DNA from: DATMMS01 sp036824145
GTDB taxonomy: Bacteria; Chloroflexota; Dormibacteria; DASZGP01
NCBI GenBank assembly: GCA_036824145.1
Contig: DAITAT010000009.1
Coordinates: 1-40,773, forward strand
Direction: 5' to 3'
Length of the DNA: 40,773 nt
The notes beneath the pieces are model-generated. The model worked only from the letters and a program-made list of their open reading frames with translations, was not told the origin of the DNA and searched no databases. Made by a program: the position numbers and the translations under genes. This document shows, piece by piece, positions 16,182 through 26,368 of the stretch. The stretch's first letter is position 1. Each line of letters starts with the position of its first letter.

Positions 16182-16926
16182 GGGCCGGTTGCAGCTCGTT
16201 GAGCAGCTCCGATGCCTCCAATCTTCCTACGCCGGGATCGATGCCGCCGGTCGCCAGCTCGACAAACGCCTCGGCGACCTGGGTGGGGTCGGCCAGGCTG
16301 GCGGGGTCGTCCTCGGGAAGCGCGGCGTGGTGCATGGCGGTGTTCATGTCGCCGGGGTCGATGGCGTAGATCTTGACGCCAGTGCCCTCAAGCTCGGCTC
16401 CCCAGGTCCGGGTGAGACCGTCGAGTGCCGCTTTGGAGACCGAGTAGGCGCCCCAGCCGGGATAGCCGTTGACGGCCACGTCGGAGCTGACGTTGATGAT
16501 CACACCTTCGCCCCGCTGCAGCATGCCGCCGAGAAGCGACCAGATCAAGTGGAACGGTGCCATCAGGTTGACCTTGACGACGTCGTTGAAGATGTGCGGC
16601 GGGTAGTCGATCAGGTGGGGGAGGGGTGTGGGCCCGAGCTCTGAGGCGTTGTTGACAAGGATGTCGACGCGGTCGAAGCGCTCCAACGCCAGCACCACCA
16701 GGCGCTCGACGTCCCGGGTGACACCCATGTCGGCGGTCACCGTGAGAACGTTGGCGCCCCGGGCCCTGGCCTCGCCGGCGACCTGCTTGAGCTCCGGCTC
16801 GCCTCGTGCGCAGAGGACCAGGTCGGCGCCCTCGCGAGCGAAAGCGAGCGCCATCGCCCGGCCGAGGCCGCGGCTGGCGCCGGTGATCATGGCGACCTTG
16901 CCTTTCACCTTTCCAGTTCTTTTCAT
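16174..16926 (-). CDS. Short-chain dehydrogenase/reductase (SDR)
   Basis: 250 aa classical SDR. The cofactor motif is TGASRGLG (about 15-22), followed by ILVNNAS, INVSSDV with the catalytic Ser region, and YSVSK (catalytic Tyr and Lys). The motif order and IDPGDMNTAM after the active site are standard. The Arg after TGAS and the CARG stretch hint at NADP preference; the substrate is unknown. The ATG at 16926 overlaps the stop of a small ORF (ATGA) and the stop overlaps queA, so it sits inside a tight four-gene operon DUF2277-sORF-SDR-queA-like. Confidence 0.9.
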   Translation of the reverse strand: MKRTGKVKGKVAMITGASRGLGRAMALAFAREGADLVLCARGEPELKQVAGEARARGANVLTVTADMGVTRDVERLVVLALERFDRVDILVNNASELGPTPLPHLIDYPPHIFNDVVKVNLMAPFHLIWSLLGGMLQRGEGVIINVSSDVAVNGYPGWGAYSVSKAALDGLTRTWGAELEGTGVKIYAIDPGDMNTAMHHAALPEDDPASLADPTQVAEAFVELATGGIDPGVGRLEASELLNELQPARA

Positions 16927-17200
16927 GACTCCATGGTGGACCCTGCGGCCGCCCGCGTCATCGGCCCCAGGGACGAGAACTGGTTGAGGGCCTCCATCTG
17001 TTTGGCGCGGTCGCGCCAGCTCGACTCGACCTCGNNNNNNNNNNNNNNNNNNNNNNNNNNNNNNNNNNNNNNNNNNNNNNNNNNNNNNNNNNNNNNNNNN
17101 NNNNNNNNNNNNNNNNNNNNNNNNNNNNNNNNNNCTGGTTGAGGGCCTCCATCTGTTTGGCGCGGTCGCGCCAGCTCGACTCGACCTCGGCTCTGGTCAA
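16923..17200 (-). CDS. Small ORF interrupted by the assembly gap; 40 aa if the gap is collapsed
   Basis: A TTG start at 17200 overlaps the DUF2277 stop (TTGA), and the stop at 16925-16923 overlaps the SDR ATG (ATGA). As written the frame runs through 100 N. If the two identical 55-nt flanks are one locus, the collapsed product is 40 aa, beginning M-T-R-A-E-V-E-S-S-W and ending A-A-A-G-S-T-M-E-S. No family is recognised. Charged helix-like content precedes a small-residue tail. The exact fit of both junctions after collapse argues that it is a real coupled gene. Confidence 0.45.
16980..17034. repeat. Left copy of the 55-nt duplicate flanking the gap
   Basis: The 55 bases directly before the N run are identical to 17135-17189. 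This is the signature of contig ends sharing one de Bruijn k-mer (k = 55), not a biological repeat. Confidence 0.9.
17035..17134. other. Assembly gap (100 N)
   Basis: Exactly 100 unknown bases, a conventional scaffold spacer. True length is probably minus 55, meaning the two contigs overlap. Confidence 0.98.
17135..17189. repeat. Right copy of the 55-nt duplicate flanking the gap
   Basis: Base-for-base identical to 16980-17034. It continues into the TTG start region of the small ORF and the 3' end of the DUF2277 gene. Confidence 0.9.
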
Positions 17201-17397
17201 CGCGCTTGCAGGTGGCCCAGGAGGCGCTTGGACGAGCGTGCGATTTGGTCGACGGCGCTATCGAAGGCGGCGGAGTTGGCCTTGGAAGGCTGGCGATAAC
17301 CGCTGACCTTGCGCACGAACTGCAGCGCGGCAGCCCGGATTTCTTCATCGGTGGCGGTCTGGTCGGGGATGCGTAGGGTCTTGATGCTTCGGCACAT
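17197..17397 (-). CDS. DUF2277 family small protein
   Basis: 66 aa, the full length of the family. Conserved features are the MCRSIKTLR N-terminus, the TDEEIRAAALQFVRKVSG helix, and the QPSKANSAAFDSAVD segment. The function is unknown; the family is common in Actinobacteria, Chloroflexota and some Proteobacteria. The ATG at 17397 lies 7 bases after a TAGCCT -10 candidate, pointing to a leaderless mRNA. It lies 22 bases downstream of tRNA-Leu on the same strand, so read-through from the tRNA is possible. It is the first gene of the DUF2277-sORF-SDR-queA-like operon. Confidence 0.85.
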   Translation of the reverse strand: MCRSIKTLRIPDQTATDEEIRAAALQFVRKVSGYRQPSKANSAAFDSAVDQIARSSKRLLGHLQAR

Positions 17398-17404
17398 GTC
17401 GCCA

Positions 17405-17410
17405 AGGCTA
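17405..17410 (-). promoter_or_regulatory. -10 candidate giving a leaderless DUF2277 mRNA
   Basis: TAGCCT (TAnnnT form) on the minus strand is followed by 7 bases and then the ATG at 17397. It lies between the tRNA-Leu 3' end and the gene. Confidence 0.35.
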
Positions 17411-17419
17411 GCGCCGACT

Positions 17420-17506
17420 TGGTGCCGGGAGAGGGATTCGAACCCCCATGTCCTTGCGGACGGCGACTCTTAAGGACGCTGTGGCTACCAGTTTCACCAT
17501 CCCGGC
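17420..17506 (-). tRNA. tRNA-Leu (anticodon UAA), class II, CCA encoded
   Basis: 87 nt on the minus strand. Acceptor GCCGGGA/TCCCGGC, D-arm with GGTAGCC, anticodon loop CTTAAGA giving UAA (reads UUA and UUG), a long variable arm with stem GTCC-GCAA-GGAC, T-arm GGGGG-TTCGAAT-CCCTC, discriminator A, CCA at 17422-17420. The anticodon stem GCGTC/GTCGC has one T-T mismatch at 30-40; otherwise the fold is complete. It is the decoder of the TTA codons, which are very rare in this window. Confidence 0.92.
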
Positions 17507-17521
17507 GGGGAGGCTGTGCGA

Positions 17522-17529
17522 AATATAAT
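17522..17529. promoter_or_regulatory. Bidirectional -10 patch: perfect TATAAT for the SDR, TATATT for tRNA-Leu
   Basis: The AT-rich patch gives a perfect TATAAT on the plus strand (17524-17529), 9 bases before the SDR ATG at 17539. On the minus strand it gives TATATT (17527-17522), 15 bases before the tRNA-Leu 5' end. The two hexamers overlap by four bases, so one patch appears to serve both directions. Any -35 for the SDR would lie inside the tRNA gene. Confidence 0.6.
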
Positions 17530-17538
17530 CGCCGAGCG

Positions 17539-18375
17539 ATGAAGGATATAGGCGGAAAGGTGGTGGTGGTCACCGGCGCCTCGCGTGGCCTGGGTCTGGC
17601 GATCGCCCAGGCGCTCTTCGACCACGGCATGAAGGTGGTCATCAGCGCGCGCGGCGCGGACGAGCTGGCGGAGACCCAGAAGCGGCTGGACCGCAGCGGC
17701 GCGAGGTCGCTGGCCGTTCCCGCGGACATAACCAAGGCCGCCGACCGGGTCGGCCTGCTGGCGGCGACGAAGGCGAAGTTCGGAACGGTTGACGTGCTCG
17801 TCAACAACGCCGGCACCGACCACCCGGAGTTCTTCGCCGACGCAGATTTCGGCCGCATCGAGCGAATGGTCGACCTCAACCTCGTCGCGCTCATGGCCAT
17901 GACCCAGCTTGTGCTGCCGGAGATGATCGAGCGCCACTCGGGCCACATCGTCAACATCGCCTCGGTCGCCGGCCTCGCTCCCGTGCCATACGCCGCGGTT
18001 TACTCGGCGACGAAGCATGCGGTCATCGGCTTCAGCCAGTCGATCCGGTATGAGGTCGCCGAGCACGGCGTCGGGGTCTCGGTGGTCTGCCCGAGCTTCG
18101 TGCGCGAAGCCGGTCTGTACCACGAAAACAGCGCCGGTACCGAAAAGAAGCAGCCAACCGTTTCGCCCGAGGAGGTGGGGGACGCGGTGGTGTCGGCGAT
18201 CACCGGCGACCGGAGCCGGGTCGTCGTGAGCCCGGCGATGGTGAAGCTGGCGCCCTACCTGACCGCGGTCTCGCCCGACCTGACGTATTTCGCCTCCAAG
18301 CGCACGGGTGCCGACAGGGCGATGCGGGGCATGGCGGACGGCCTCAGGGCGCGCGACTCGGCGAAGAAGGGCTAG
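17539..18375 (+). CDS. Short-chain dehydrogenase/reductase (SDR)
   Basis: 278 aa classical SDR. TGASRGLG cofactor motif (about 12-19), DVLVNNAG, INIASVAG-like NIASVAG, and the active site YSATK. The C-terminal 60 residues or so form an extra basic, helical segment (TYFASKRTGADRAMRGM) that may interact with the membrane, as in some long-chain alcohol SDRs; that is inference. The frame is open upstream through the tRNA, but the ATG at 17539 begins the homology (MKDIGGKVVVVTG) and follows a perfect TATAAT by 9 bases, so a leaderless or near-leaderless mRNA is expected. It converges on rpiA with a 4-base gap. Confidence 0.9.
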   Translation: MKDIGGKVVVVTGASRGLGLAIAQALFDHGMKVVISARGADELAETQKRLDRSGARSLAVPADITKAADRVGLLAATKAKFGTVDVLVNNAGTDHPEFFADADFGRIERMVDLNLVALMAMTQLVLPEMIERHSGHIVNIASVAGLAPVPYAAVYSATKHAVIGFSQSIRYEVAEHGVGVSVVCPSFVREAGLYHENSAGTEKKQPTVSPEEVGDAVVSAITGDRSRVVVSPAMVKLAPYLTAVSPDLTYFASKRTGADRAMRGMADGLRARDSAKKG

Positions 18376-18379
18376 CCCG

Positions 18380-19045
18380 TCAGTCCGGTCGCAGCACCCG
18401 CACGCGATCGGGGCCGGCGATCGCCGCCTCGGTGGCGATGCCAACGAAGAGCCCGTGGCCGATGACTCCGGGGATGGCGTCCAGAGCGGCTGCAAGCTGC
18501 GCCGGCTCGAGGGCTCCGTTGAGCTGGCAGTCAAGGATCAGGTTGCCGTTGTCGGAGACGAACGGCGCTGGGCCCGCCGGGCGCAGGGTGGGCTCGAGGC
18601 CGAGCGCCGAGATGGTGGCGGCGGTGCGCTCCCACAGCAGCGGCAGCACCTCCACCGGCAGGGGGCCGTGATCCAACCGCGGTACCAGCTTGTCCTCGGT
18701 CGCGATCACCATCATGCGGCGCGAAGCCGCCGCCACCACTTTCTCGCGGAGGAGCGCCCCTCCCAAACCTTTGACCAGGCTGAGGCGAGGGTCGATTTGG
18801 TCGGCGCCGTCGACGGTCAGGTCGATGGGCCGGTCGACGTTCTCCAGCAGCGGGATGCCGAAGCCCCCGGCCCGCTCGGCGGTGGCTTTGCTGGTGGCCA
18901 CTGCGGTGACCTGCAGCCCGCCGCGAACACGCTCGCCGAGGGCGTCGATGAAGTAGGCGGCGGTGCTCCCGGTGCCCAGCCCGAGAAGCATGCCGTCCTC
19001 GACCTCTTCGAGGGCGCGAAGCGCGGCGGCTTGCTTGGGCTCCAT
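18380..19045 (-). CDS. rpiA: Ribose-5-phosphate isomerase A
   Basis: 221 aa, the usual RpiA length. It interconverts ribulose 5-phosphate and ribose 5-phosphate. The phosphate-binding loop is GLGTGSTAAYF near residue 22, followed by the catalytic region DGADQID and KGLGGALLREK. The ATG at 19045 follows a TACGCT -10 candidate on the minus strand by 11 bases, with no ribosome site. It is divergent from tkt across 63 bases and supplies a missing step of the pentose phosphate cluster. Confidence 0.93.
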   Translation of the reverse strand: MEPKQAAALRALEEVEDGMLLGLGTGSTAAYFIDALGERVRGGLQVTAVATSKATAERAGGFGIPLLENVDRPIDLTVDGADQIDPRLSLVKGLGGALLREKVVAAASRRMMVIATEDKLVPRLDHGPLPVEVLPLLWERTAATISALGLEPTLRPAGPAPFVSDNGNLILDCQLNGALEPAQLAAALDAIPGVIGHGLFVGIATEAAIAGPDRVRVLRPD

Positions 19046-19108
19046 GGTTGCGGGGAAGCGTAACCCACCGCCGCCACCTCGAAGGGCGCCTGCCTGCTAG
19101 GCTAAGAA

Positions 19109-20992
19109 TTGGGCATCGTGCAGGACGTAATGGAAGCTTCCGGGCTGGTCGAAGCGGACGACTTCGACGCCATCCGTGAACTCGGGCAGCAGCTTCGCGT
19201 CGATGGGATTCGCTGCAGCACAGCCGCCGGCAGCGGCCATCCGACATCCAGCATGTCCGCGGCTGACCTCATCGCCGTCCTTCTGGCGCGTCACCTCCAC
19301 TACGACTGGGATAACCCCAAACTGGCGAGCAACGACCACCTGATCTTCTCCAAGGGCCACGCCAGTCCCCTCGTCTACGCCATGTTCAAGGCCGCCGGCG
19401 CGATCACCGACGAGGAACTGCTCACCTTCCGCAAGATGGGCTCCCGTCTCCAGGGCCACCCCACCCCGCTGCTCCCCTGGGTCGACGTCGCCACCGGCTC
19501 CCTGGGCCAGGGGCTGCCGATCGCGGTCGGGGTGGCGCTGGCGGGCAAATACCTCGACAAGCTTCCATACCACGTCTGGGCGTTGTGCGGCGACAGCGAG
19601 CTGGCGGAAGGCTCGATCTGGGAGGCCATCGACAAGGCGGGTCACTACGGCCTCTCCAACTTCACCGCGATCTTCGACATCAACCGGCTGGGACAGCGTG
19701 GCGAGACCGAGCTCGGCTGGAACCTGGAGGTCTATCGAGCGCGGGTTGAAGCCTTCGGCGCCCACGCCGTGGTCATCGACGGCCACGACATCGGCGAGAT
19801 CGATACCGCTCTCGGCGTCGCCCGCACCGCCGCCGGCCCGACCGTGGTTATCGCGCGCACTCTCAAGGGCAAGGGCTTCAGCGAGATCGAGGACAAGGAC
19901 GGCTGGCACGGCAAGGCCCTGCCGGAGGACATGGCGGAGCGGGCTATCAAGGAGCTGGGCGGCATCCGCGACCTGCGGGTGGAGGCCCGCAAGCCGGAGC
20001 CGGGCGAGGTCGGCCTGGCGCTGTCCTCGCCGGTAGTGTTGCCGCGCTACAAGATGGGGGAGAGGGTGGCCACCCGCAAGGCATACGGCGACGCCCTGCG
20101 GGCGCTCGGCGCCCGCAACGACGTCGTCGCCATGGACGGCGAAGTCAGCAACTCCACCCACGCCGACGAGTTCGCCAGGCAATACCCGGACCGGTTCTTC
20201 GAGGTCTTCATTGCCGAACAGCAATTGGTCGCCACCGCTGTGGGGATGAGCGTGCGTGGCTACGTGCCTTTCGCCTCGACCTTCGCGGCGTTCTTCTCCC
20301 GCGCCTACGACTTCATCCGGATGGCGGCTGTCTCGGAGGCCAATATCCGCCTGTGCGGATCGCACGCCGGCACCGAAATCGGGCAGGACGGGCCTTCGCA
20401 GATGGCCCTTGAGGACCTCGCCTCTATGCGTTCCATCCACACCTCGACCGTGCTCTACCCCAGCGACGCGGTCTCCGCCGCCCACCTCACCGCCCTGATG
20501 GCGGACACCCCGGGGATCGTCTATCTCCGCACCACTCGGGGCGCCTACCCGGTCCTCTACGACAACCAGGACACCTTTACCGTCGGCGGCTCCAAGACCC
20601 TCCGCCAGAGCCCCGACGACCAGGTAACGATGGTGGCCGCCGGGGTCACGCTCCACAACGCGCTGGAGGCCGCCGACCTGCTGGCTGCCGGAGGCGTGAA
20701 GGCCCGCGTTATCGACGCTTACTCGGTCAAGCCGATCGACCACGACTCCATCGCCGCGGCGGTCGAGGCCACCGCGGGTCGCCTGGTCGTGGCCGAGGAC
20801 CACTACCCCGAGGGCGGGTTGGCGGCGGCGGTGCTGGAGAGCCTGGCCCCCGACGGACGGCCTCTGCGACTGGCCCACTGCGCGGTTCGTGGTCTGCCCG
20901 GCTCCGGCAAACCCGAGGAGTTGATGGACGCGGCCGGCATCTCCGCCCGCCACATCGTCGAAGCCGCCCAGAACCTACTCACCACGTCCTGA
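19109..20992 (+). CDS. tkt: Transketolase
   Basis: 627 aa single-chain transketolase. It moves two-carbon units between pentose-phosphate-pathway sugars using thiamine diphosphate. Motifs: AGSGHPTSSMSAADL, SKGHASPLVYA, the diphosphate/Mg motif GDSELAEGSIWEA with the following DINRLGQ, and in the pyrimidine-binding domain AEQQLVATAVGMS and GSHAGTEIGQDGPS. The start could be TTG 19109, GTG 19118 or ATG 19130; TAGGCT at 19098-19103 lies 5 bases before the TTG. It is first in the tkt-tal-pgi-gnd-zwf-opcA-pgl operon. Confidence 0.95.
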   Translation: MGIVQDVMEASGLVEADDFDAIRELGQQLRVDGIRCSTAAGSGHPTSSMSAADLIAVLLARHLHYDWDNPKLASNDHLIFSKGHASPLVYAMFKAAGAITDEELLTFRKMGSRLQGHPTPLLPWVDVATGSLGQGLPIAVGVALAGKYLDKLPYHVWALCGDSELAEGSIWEAIDKAGHYGLSNFTAIFDINRLGQRGETELGWNLEVYRARVEAFGAHAVVIDGHDIGEIDTALGVARTAAGPTVVIARTLKGKGFSEIEDKDGWHGKALPEDMAERAIKELGGIRDLRVEARKPEPGEVGLALSSPVVLPRYKMGERVATRKAYGDALRALGARNDVVAMDGEVSNSTHADEFARQYPDRFFEVFIAEQQLVATAVGMSVRGYVPFASTFAAFFSRAYDFIRMAAVSEANIRLCGSHAGTEIGQDGPSQMALEDLASMRSIHTSTVLYPSDAVSAAHLTALMADTPGIVYLRTTRGAYPVLYDNQDTFTVGGSKTLRQSPDDQVTMVAAGVTLHNALEAADLLAAGGVKARVIDAYSVKPIDHDSIAAAVEATAGRLVVAEDHYPEGGLAAAVLESLAPDGRPLRLAHCAVRGLPGSGKPEELMDAAGISARHIVEAAQNLLTTS

Positions 20993-21032
20993 GCCGGCTG
21001 GTCTGAGCACCGGCTCCGCCAAGGAGGTCCGC

Positions 21033-22166
21033 ATGAGCAAGAACCCGCTCTTCAAGCTCGCCGAATACGGCCAGAGCGTCTGGTATGACGACATCAGCCG
21101 GTCGTTGGTGCGAGGCGACGGCCTGCAGCGGCTGATCGACGAGCGGGCGGTTGTGGGGGTGACCACCAACCCCAGCATCTTCGAGAAGGCGATCGGGCAC
21201 CGCGACGAGTACGACGACGACCTCCGCCGCCTGGCCGAGGAGGGTGCATCGCCGGAGGACATCTTCATGGACTTGGCCCTGGATGACGTCGGCCGCGCGC
21301 TGGACATCCTCAAGCCGGCTTACGACAGCTCGGAGCACGTCGACGGGCGAGTCTCGATGGAGGTGCTGGCCTCGCTGGCGCACGACACCGAGGGGACCGA
21401 GGTGATGGTTCGGGACATCTGGCAGCGGGTCAACAAGCCCAACCTGATGGTCAAGATCCCCGCCACCGACGCCGGCATACCCGCTATCGAGGAGATGCTC
21501 TACGAGGGGCACAGCATCAACATCACCCTGATCTTCGGGCTGGACTACTACCGGCGCGTCGCGGAGGCCTACGTCAACGCTGTCGAGCGTCGCCTCGCCG
21601 AGGGCAAGCCGGTTGAGGAGATCGGCTCGGTGGCCAGCTTCTTCGTCAGCCGGGTTGACTCCAAGGTCGACAAGCAGCTCGATGACCTGGTCGCGGATGG
21701 AAAACTGCCGGCCGAGGACGCCAAGCGCCTCAAGGGCAAGGCCGCGGTGGCCAATGCCAGGCTCGCCTACGAGGTCTACAAGGAGATCTTCAAGTCCGAC
21801 CGCTTCAAGGAGCTGGAGGCCAAGGGGGCCAAGGTACAGCGCTGCCTCTGGGCCTCGACCTCGACCAAGAACCCGGACTACTCCGACATCCTCTACATCG
21901 AGGAGCTGGCGGGCCCCGAAACCGTCAACACCATTCCCCTGGCGACGCTGGAGGCCTACGCCGACCACGGCAACCCCGCAAACCGCATCGAGGAGGGACT
22001 CGAGGAGGCGCGGGCGCTGATGAGCCAGCTCGAGGAGGTTGGCATCGAGATGCAGAAGGTGACCGACGAGCTCATCGTCGAGGGCGTCGATTCCTTCTCG
22101 GCCGCCTTCGACAAGCTGCTCGACTCGATCCGGACCAAGGCCGGCGGGGTCGCCGCCGGGTCGTGA
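21033..22166 (+). CDS. tal: Transaldolase
   Basis: 377 aa, the longer actinobacterial/cyanobacterial class. It transfers a dihydroxyacetone unit between sedoheptulose 7-phosphate and glyceraldehyde 3-phosphate. Landmarks are GVTTNPSIFEKAI, the Schiff-base lysine in LMVKIPAT, and SVASFFVSRVDSKVD. The ATG at 21033 has a strong AAGGAGG ribosome site. The stop overlaps the pgi GTG (GTGA). In many relatives tal and pgi are one fused gene; here they are separate but coupled. Confidence 0.95.
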   Translation: MSKNPLFKLAEYGQSVWYDDISRSLVRGDGLQRLIDERAVVGVTTNPSIFEKAIGHRDEYDDDLRRLAEEGASPEDIFMDLALDDVGRALDILKPAYDSSEHVDGRVSMEVLASLAHDTEGTEVMVRDIWQRVNKPNLMVKIPATDAGIPAIEEMLYEGHSINITLIFGLDYYRRVAEAYVNAVERRLAEGKPVEEIGSVASFFVSRVDSKVDKQLDDLVADGKLPAEDAKRLKGKAAVANARLAYEVYKEIFKSDRFKELEAKGAKVQRCLWASTSTKNPDYSDILYIEELAGPETVNTIPLATLEAYADHGNPANRIEEGLEEARALMSQLEEVGIEMQKVTDELIVEGVDSFSAAFDKLLDSIRTKAGGVAAGS

Positions 22167-23830
22167 GGGCGGGGGCGCCTGCCGACGAGCTCAGCGGGTT
22201 GGGCCCCATCAAGGGCGCGGTCGAGGACGCCCTCGGCCGCATGAACCGCGAGAACTGGGCGCAGCGCCTCAACGCCAAAGACGGCAGCCTGTGGTCGGCG
22301 GACGCCGCCAAGGTCGCCGAGATCACCAAATGGCTGGGATGGCTGAATGTGGCGGGCGAAATCGCCCAGGAGCTGGAGCAGTTCGACGACCTGCAGCGTG
22401 ACCTCGAGTCGGAGGGATTCACCCACGCGGTCCTGGTGGGCATGGGCGGCAGCAGCCTCTGCCCCGACGTCCTGCGCACTACCTTCGGCGTCCGCCCGGG
22501 GGGGCTGGAGCTTGCCGTTCTCGACAGCACCGACCCGTCGACGATCGAGTCGGTCGCAGCCGTGCTCGACCTGGACAAGACGGTCTTCATCATTTCCAGC
22601 AAGTCGGGAGGCACCACCGAAACGCTCTCCCATTTCAAGCTCTTCCATCAGCGCGTCGCGGCTGTCGACCCCGCCCACGCCGGCCATCACTTCATCGCCG
22701 TGACCGACGAGGGCAGCGGGCTGCAGCAGATCGCCGAGGCCGAGGACTTCGGCTGGGTCTTCCTCAACCCCCCCGACATTGGCGGGCGCTACTCCGCGCT
22801 GAGCTACTTCGGCATGGTGCCGGCGTCGGTGATGGGCCTCTCTGTGACCCGCCTGCTCGCCGGCGGGCAGCTGATGGCGGAGGCCTGCCGGACCGAGGAC
22901 GCCCTTGCCAACCCCGGTCTGAGGCTTGGAGCGGCCCTGGGAGTGGCGGCTGCCGGCGGCCGCGATAAGTGCACCATCATCTGCTCGCCACGCGTGGCAA
23001 CGCTGGGGATGTGGTTGGAGCAGCTGTTGGCGGAGTCCACCGGCAAGGAGGGGAAGGGGATCGTGCCGGTCGAGGGTGAGCCTCTTGGCGCCCCCGACAG
23101 CTACGGTGACGATCGCTTCTTCGTCTATGTGCGGACGCCGATTGGCTGCGCCGACCAGGACCCGGTGCTGGACGCGCTGCAGGCGGCGGGGCAGCCCGTG
23201 TTCACGATCGAGATCGACGGGCCCGATGACATCGGCGCCGAGTTTCTCCGCTGGGAGGTCGCCACCGCCACCGCCGGCGTCATCCTCAAGATCGACCCCT
23301 TCGATCAGCCCAACGTCCAGGAGAGCAAGGACAACACCAAGGCCGCGCTGCAGCGCTTCCTGGGGTCCGGCGATTTTGGAGTTGACCTAGGGGATGACCC
23401 GCTGGCACAGACGGAAGCCCTTTTCAAAACTCTGCGGCCTGGCGACTATTTCGCGATCCTTGCCTACACCCAGCCCACCGAGGCCTTCAGCGATTCGCTG
23501 CGCCGGGTCCGAGCCGCCGTCCGCGACCGCTTCAGGGTCGCCACCACCTCAGGGTACGGGCCGCGCTACCTGCATTCCACCGGGCAACTCCACAAGGGCG
23601 GCCCCAACAGCGGCGTCTACCTGATCCTTGCCGACGAGCGGGGCCAGGACATCCCGATCCCTGGCGAGGACTACGGCTTCCGGTCGCTGATCCAGGCGCA
23701 ATGGAGGGGCGACCTCAAGAGCCTGCGCGATCATGGTCGGCGGGTTGCGATGATGCCGCTGGGCGACGACCGCGAAGCTACGATGGCGCAGATACTGGAC
23801 CTGGTCGAGCAAGTCCCGGCGACCCAATAG
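22163..23830 (+). CDS. pgi: Glucose-6-phosphate isomerase
   Basis: 555 aa. It interconverts glucose 6-phosphate and fructose 6-phosphate, recycling carbon into Zwf. SIS-domain features are LVGMGGSSLCPDVL, the sugar-phosphate loop SSKSGGTTET, and ALSYFGMVPA. Later come a second SIS-like half with YLHSTGQLHKGGPNSG and a C-terminal DYGFRSLIQAQ. It matches the Pgi half of transaldolase-Pgi fusion proteins more than the E. coli enzyme. The GTG at 22163 overlaps the tal stop. Confidence 0.92.
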   Translation: MRAGAPADELSGLGPIKGAVEDALGRMNRENWAQRLNAKDGSLWSADAAKVAEITKWLGWLNVAGEIAQELEQFDDLQRDLESEGFTHAVLVGMGGSSLCPDVLRTTFGVRPGGLELAVLDSTDPSTIESVAAVLDLDKTVFIISSKSGGTTETLSHFKLFHQRVAAVDPAHAGHHFIAVTDEGSGLQQIAEAEDFGWVFLNPPDIGGRYSALSYFGMVPASVMGLSVTRLLAGGQLMAEACRTEDALANPGLRLGAALGVAAAGGRDKCTIICSPRVATLGMWLEQLLAESTGKEGKGIVPVEGEPLGAPDSYGDDRFFVYVRTPIGCADQDPVLDALQAAGQPVFTIEIDGPDDIGAEFLRWEVATATAGVILKIDPFDQPNVQESKDNTKAALQRFLGSGDFGVDLGDDPLAQTEALFKTLRPGDYFAILAYTQPTEAFSDSLRRVRAAVRDRFRVATTSGYGPRYLHSTGQLHKGGPNSGVYLILADERGQDIPIPGEDYGFRSLIQAQWRGDLKSLRDHGRRVAMMPLGDDREATMAQILDLVEQVPATQ

Positions 23831-24775
23831 CCCAAGGAGAAGAGATGGCTACAAACGGAGCGCCTGCCAACCCGGAGGCCGTCGTGGCCCAGCCTGGCAA
23901 GCTCGAGATGGGGATCATCGGCCTCGGCCGCATGGGCGGCAACATGGTCAAGCGCCTGGCCCAGCGCGGTCACCGGATCGTCGGTTACGCGCGCACGCCG
24001 GAGACGGTGCAGGTCGCGGTCGCCGATGGCGGTGTCGGGGCGGTGTCGGTGGAAGACCTCGTCTCCAAGCTCGCCAAGCCCCGCACCGTCTGGGTCATGG
24101 TGCCGTCGGGGAAGGCGACCGATGAGAACATCACCCTGCTCGGCGAGCTGCTCGAACCGGGCGACCTCGTCATCGACGGCGGCAACTCCAACTGGAACGA
24201 CTCCAAGCGCCACGCCGAGGAGATGAAGGCGACCGGCATCCACTTCATGGATGCCGGGACTTCAGGCGGGGTTTGGGGACTCAAGGTCGGCTACTCGCTG
24301 ATGGTGGGTGGAGAGCGCGAGGACTTCGAGCGGATGGAGCCGCTGCTGGCCGACCTGGCGCCTGAGAACGGTTACGGCCTGATGGGCCCAGCCGGCGCCG
24401 GTCACTTCGTCAAGATGGTCCACAACGGCATCGAATACGCCATGCTCCAGGGCTACGGTGAGGGATACGAGATCCTCCATGCCAGCGAGTACGACCTCGA
24501 CCTCAAGGACGTCACCCGCGTCTGGCAGAACGGCAGTGTGGTGCGCTCCTGGCTGCTGGACCTGGCCGCCCTGGCCTTCGAAGCCGAGGGCAGCGACCTC
24601 GAACATCTGCGTGGATTCGTCGATGACTCGGGCGAAGGGCGCTGGACGGTGCAGGCTGCCATCGACGAGAGCGTGCCCGCGCCGGTGATCACGCTGTCGC
24701 TGCTGATGCGCTTCGCCTCACGCCAGGACGACTCCTACAGCGCCAAGGTGATCGCGGCGTTGCGCAACCAGTTTG

Positions 24776-26352
<1,577 letters not shown>

Positions 26353-26368
<16 letters not shown>

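Noticed and set aside
16980..17189. 55-nt direct repeat as an attachment site or mobile-element footprint
   Set aside because: Exact match with an N run between the copies is the assembler k-mer signature; no integrase or transposase nearby.
16923..17957. 344-aa open frame running through the N gap on the minus strand
   Set aside because: It crosses the tRNA-Leu gene, its promoter and part of the SDR; only its last part (the small ORF) is plausible.
19097..20953. 618-aa open frame opposite transketolase
   Set aside because: Same shadow effect; transketolase is certain on the plus strand.
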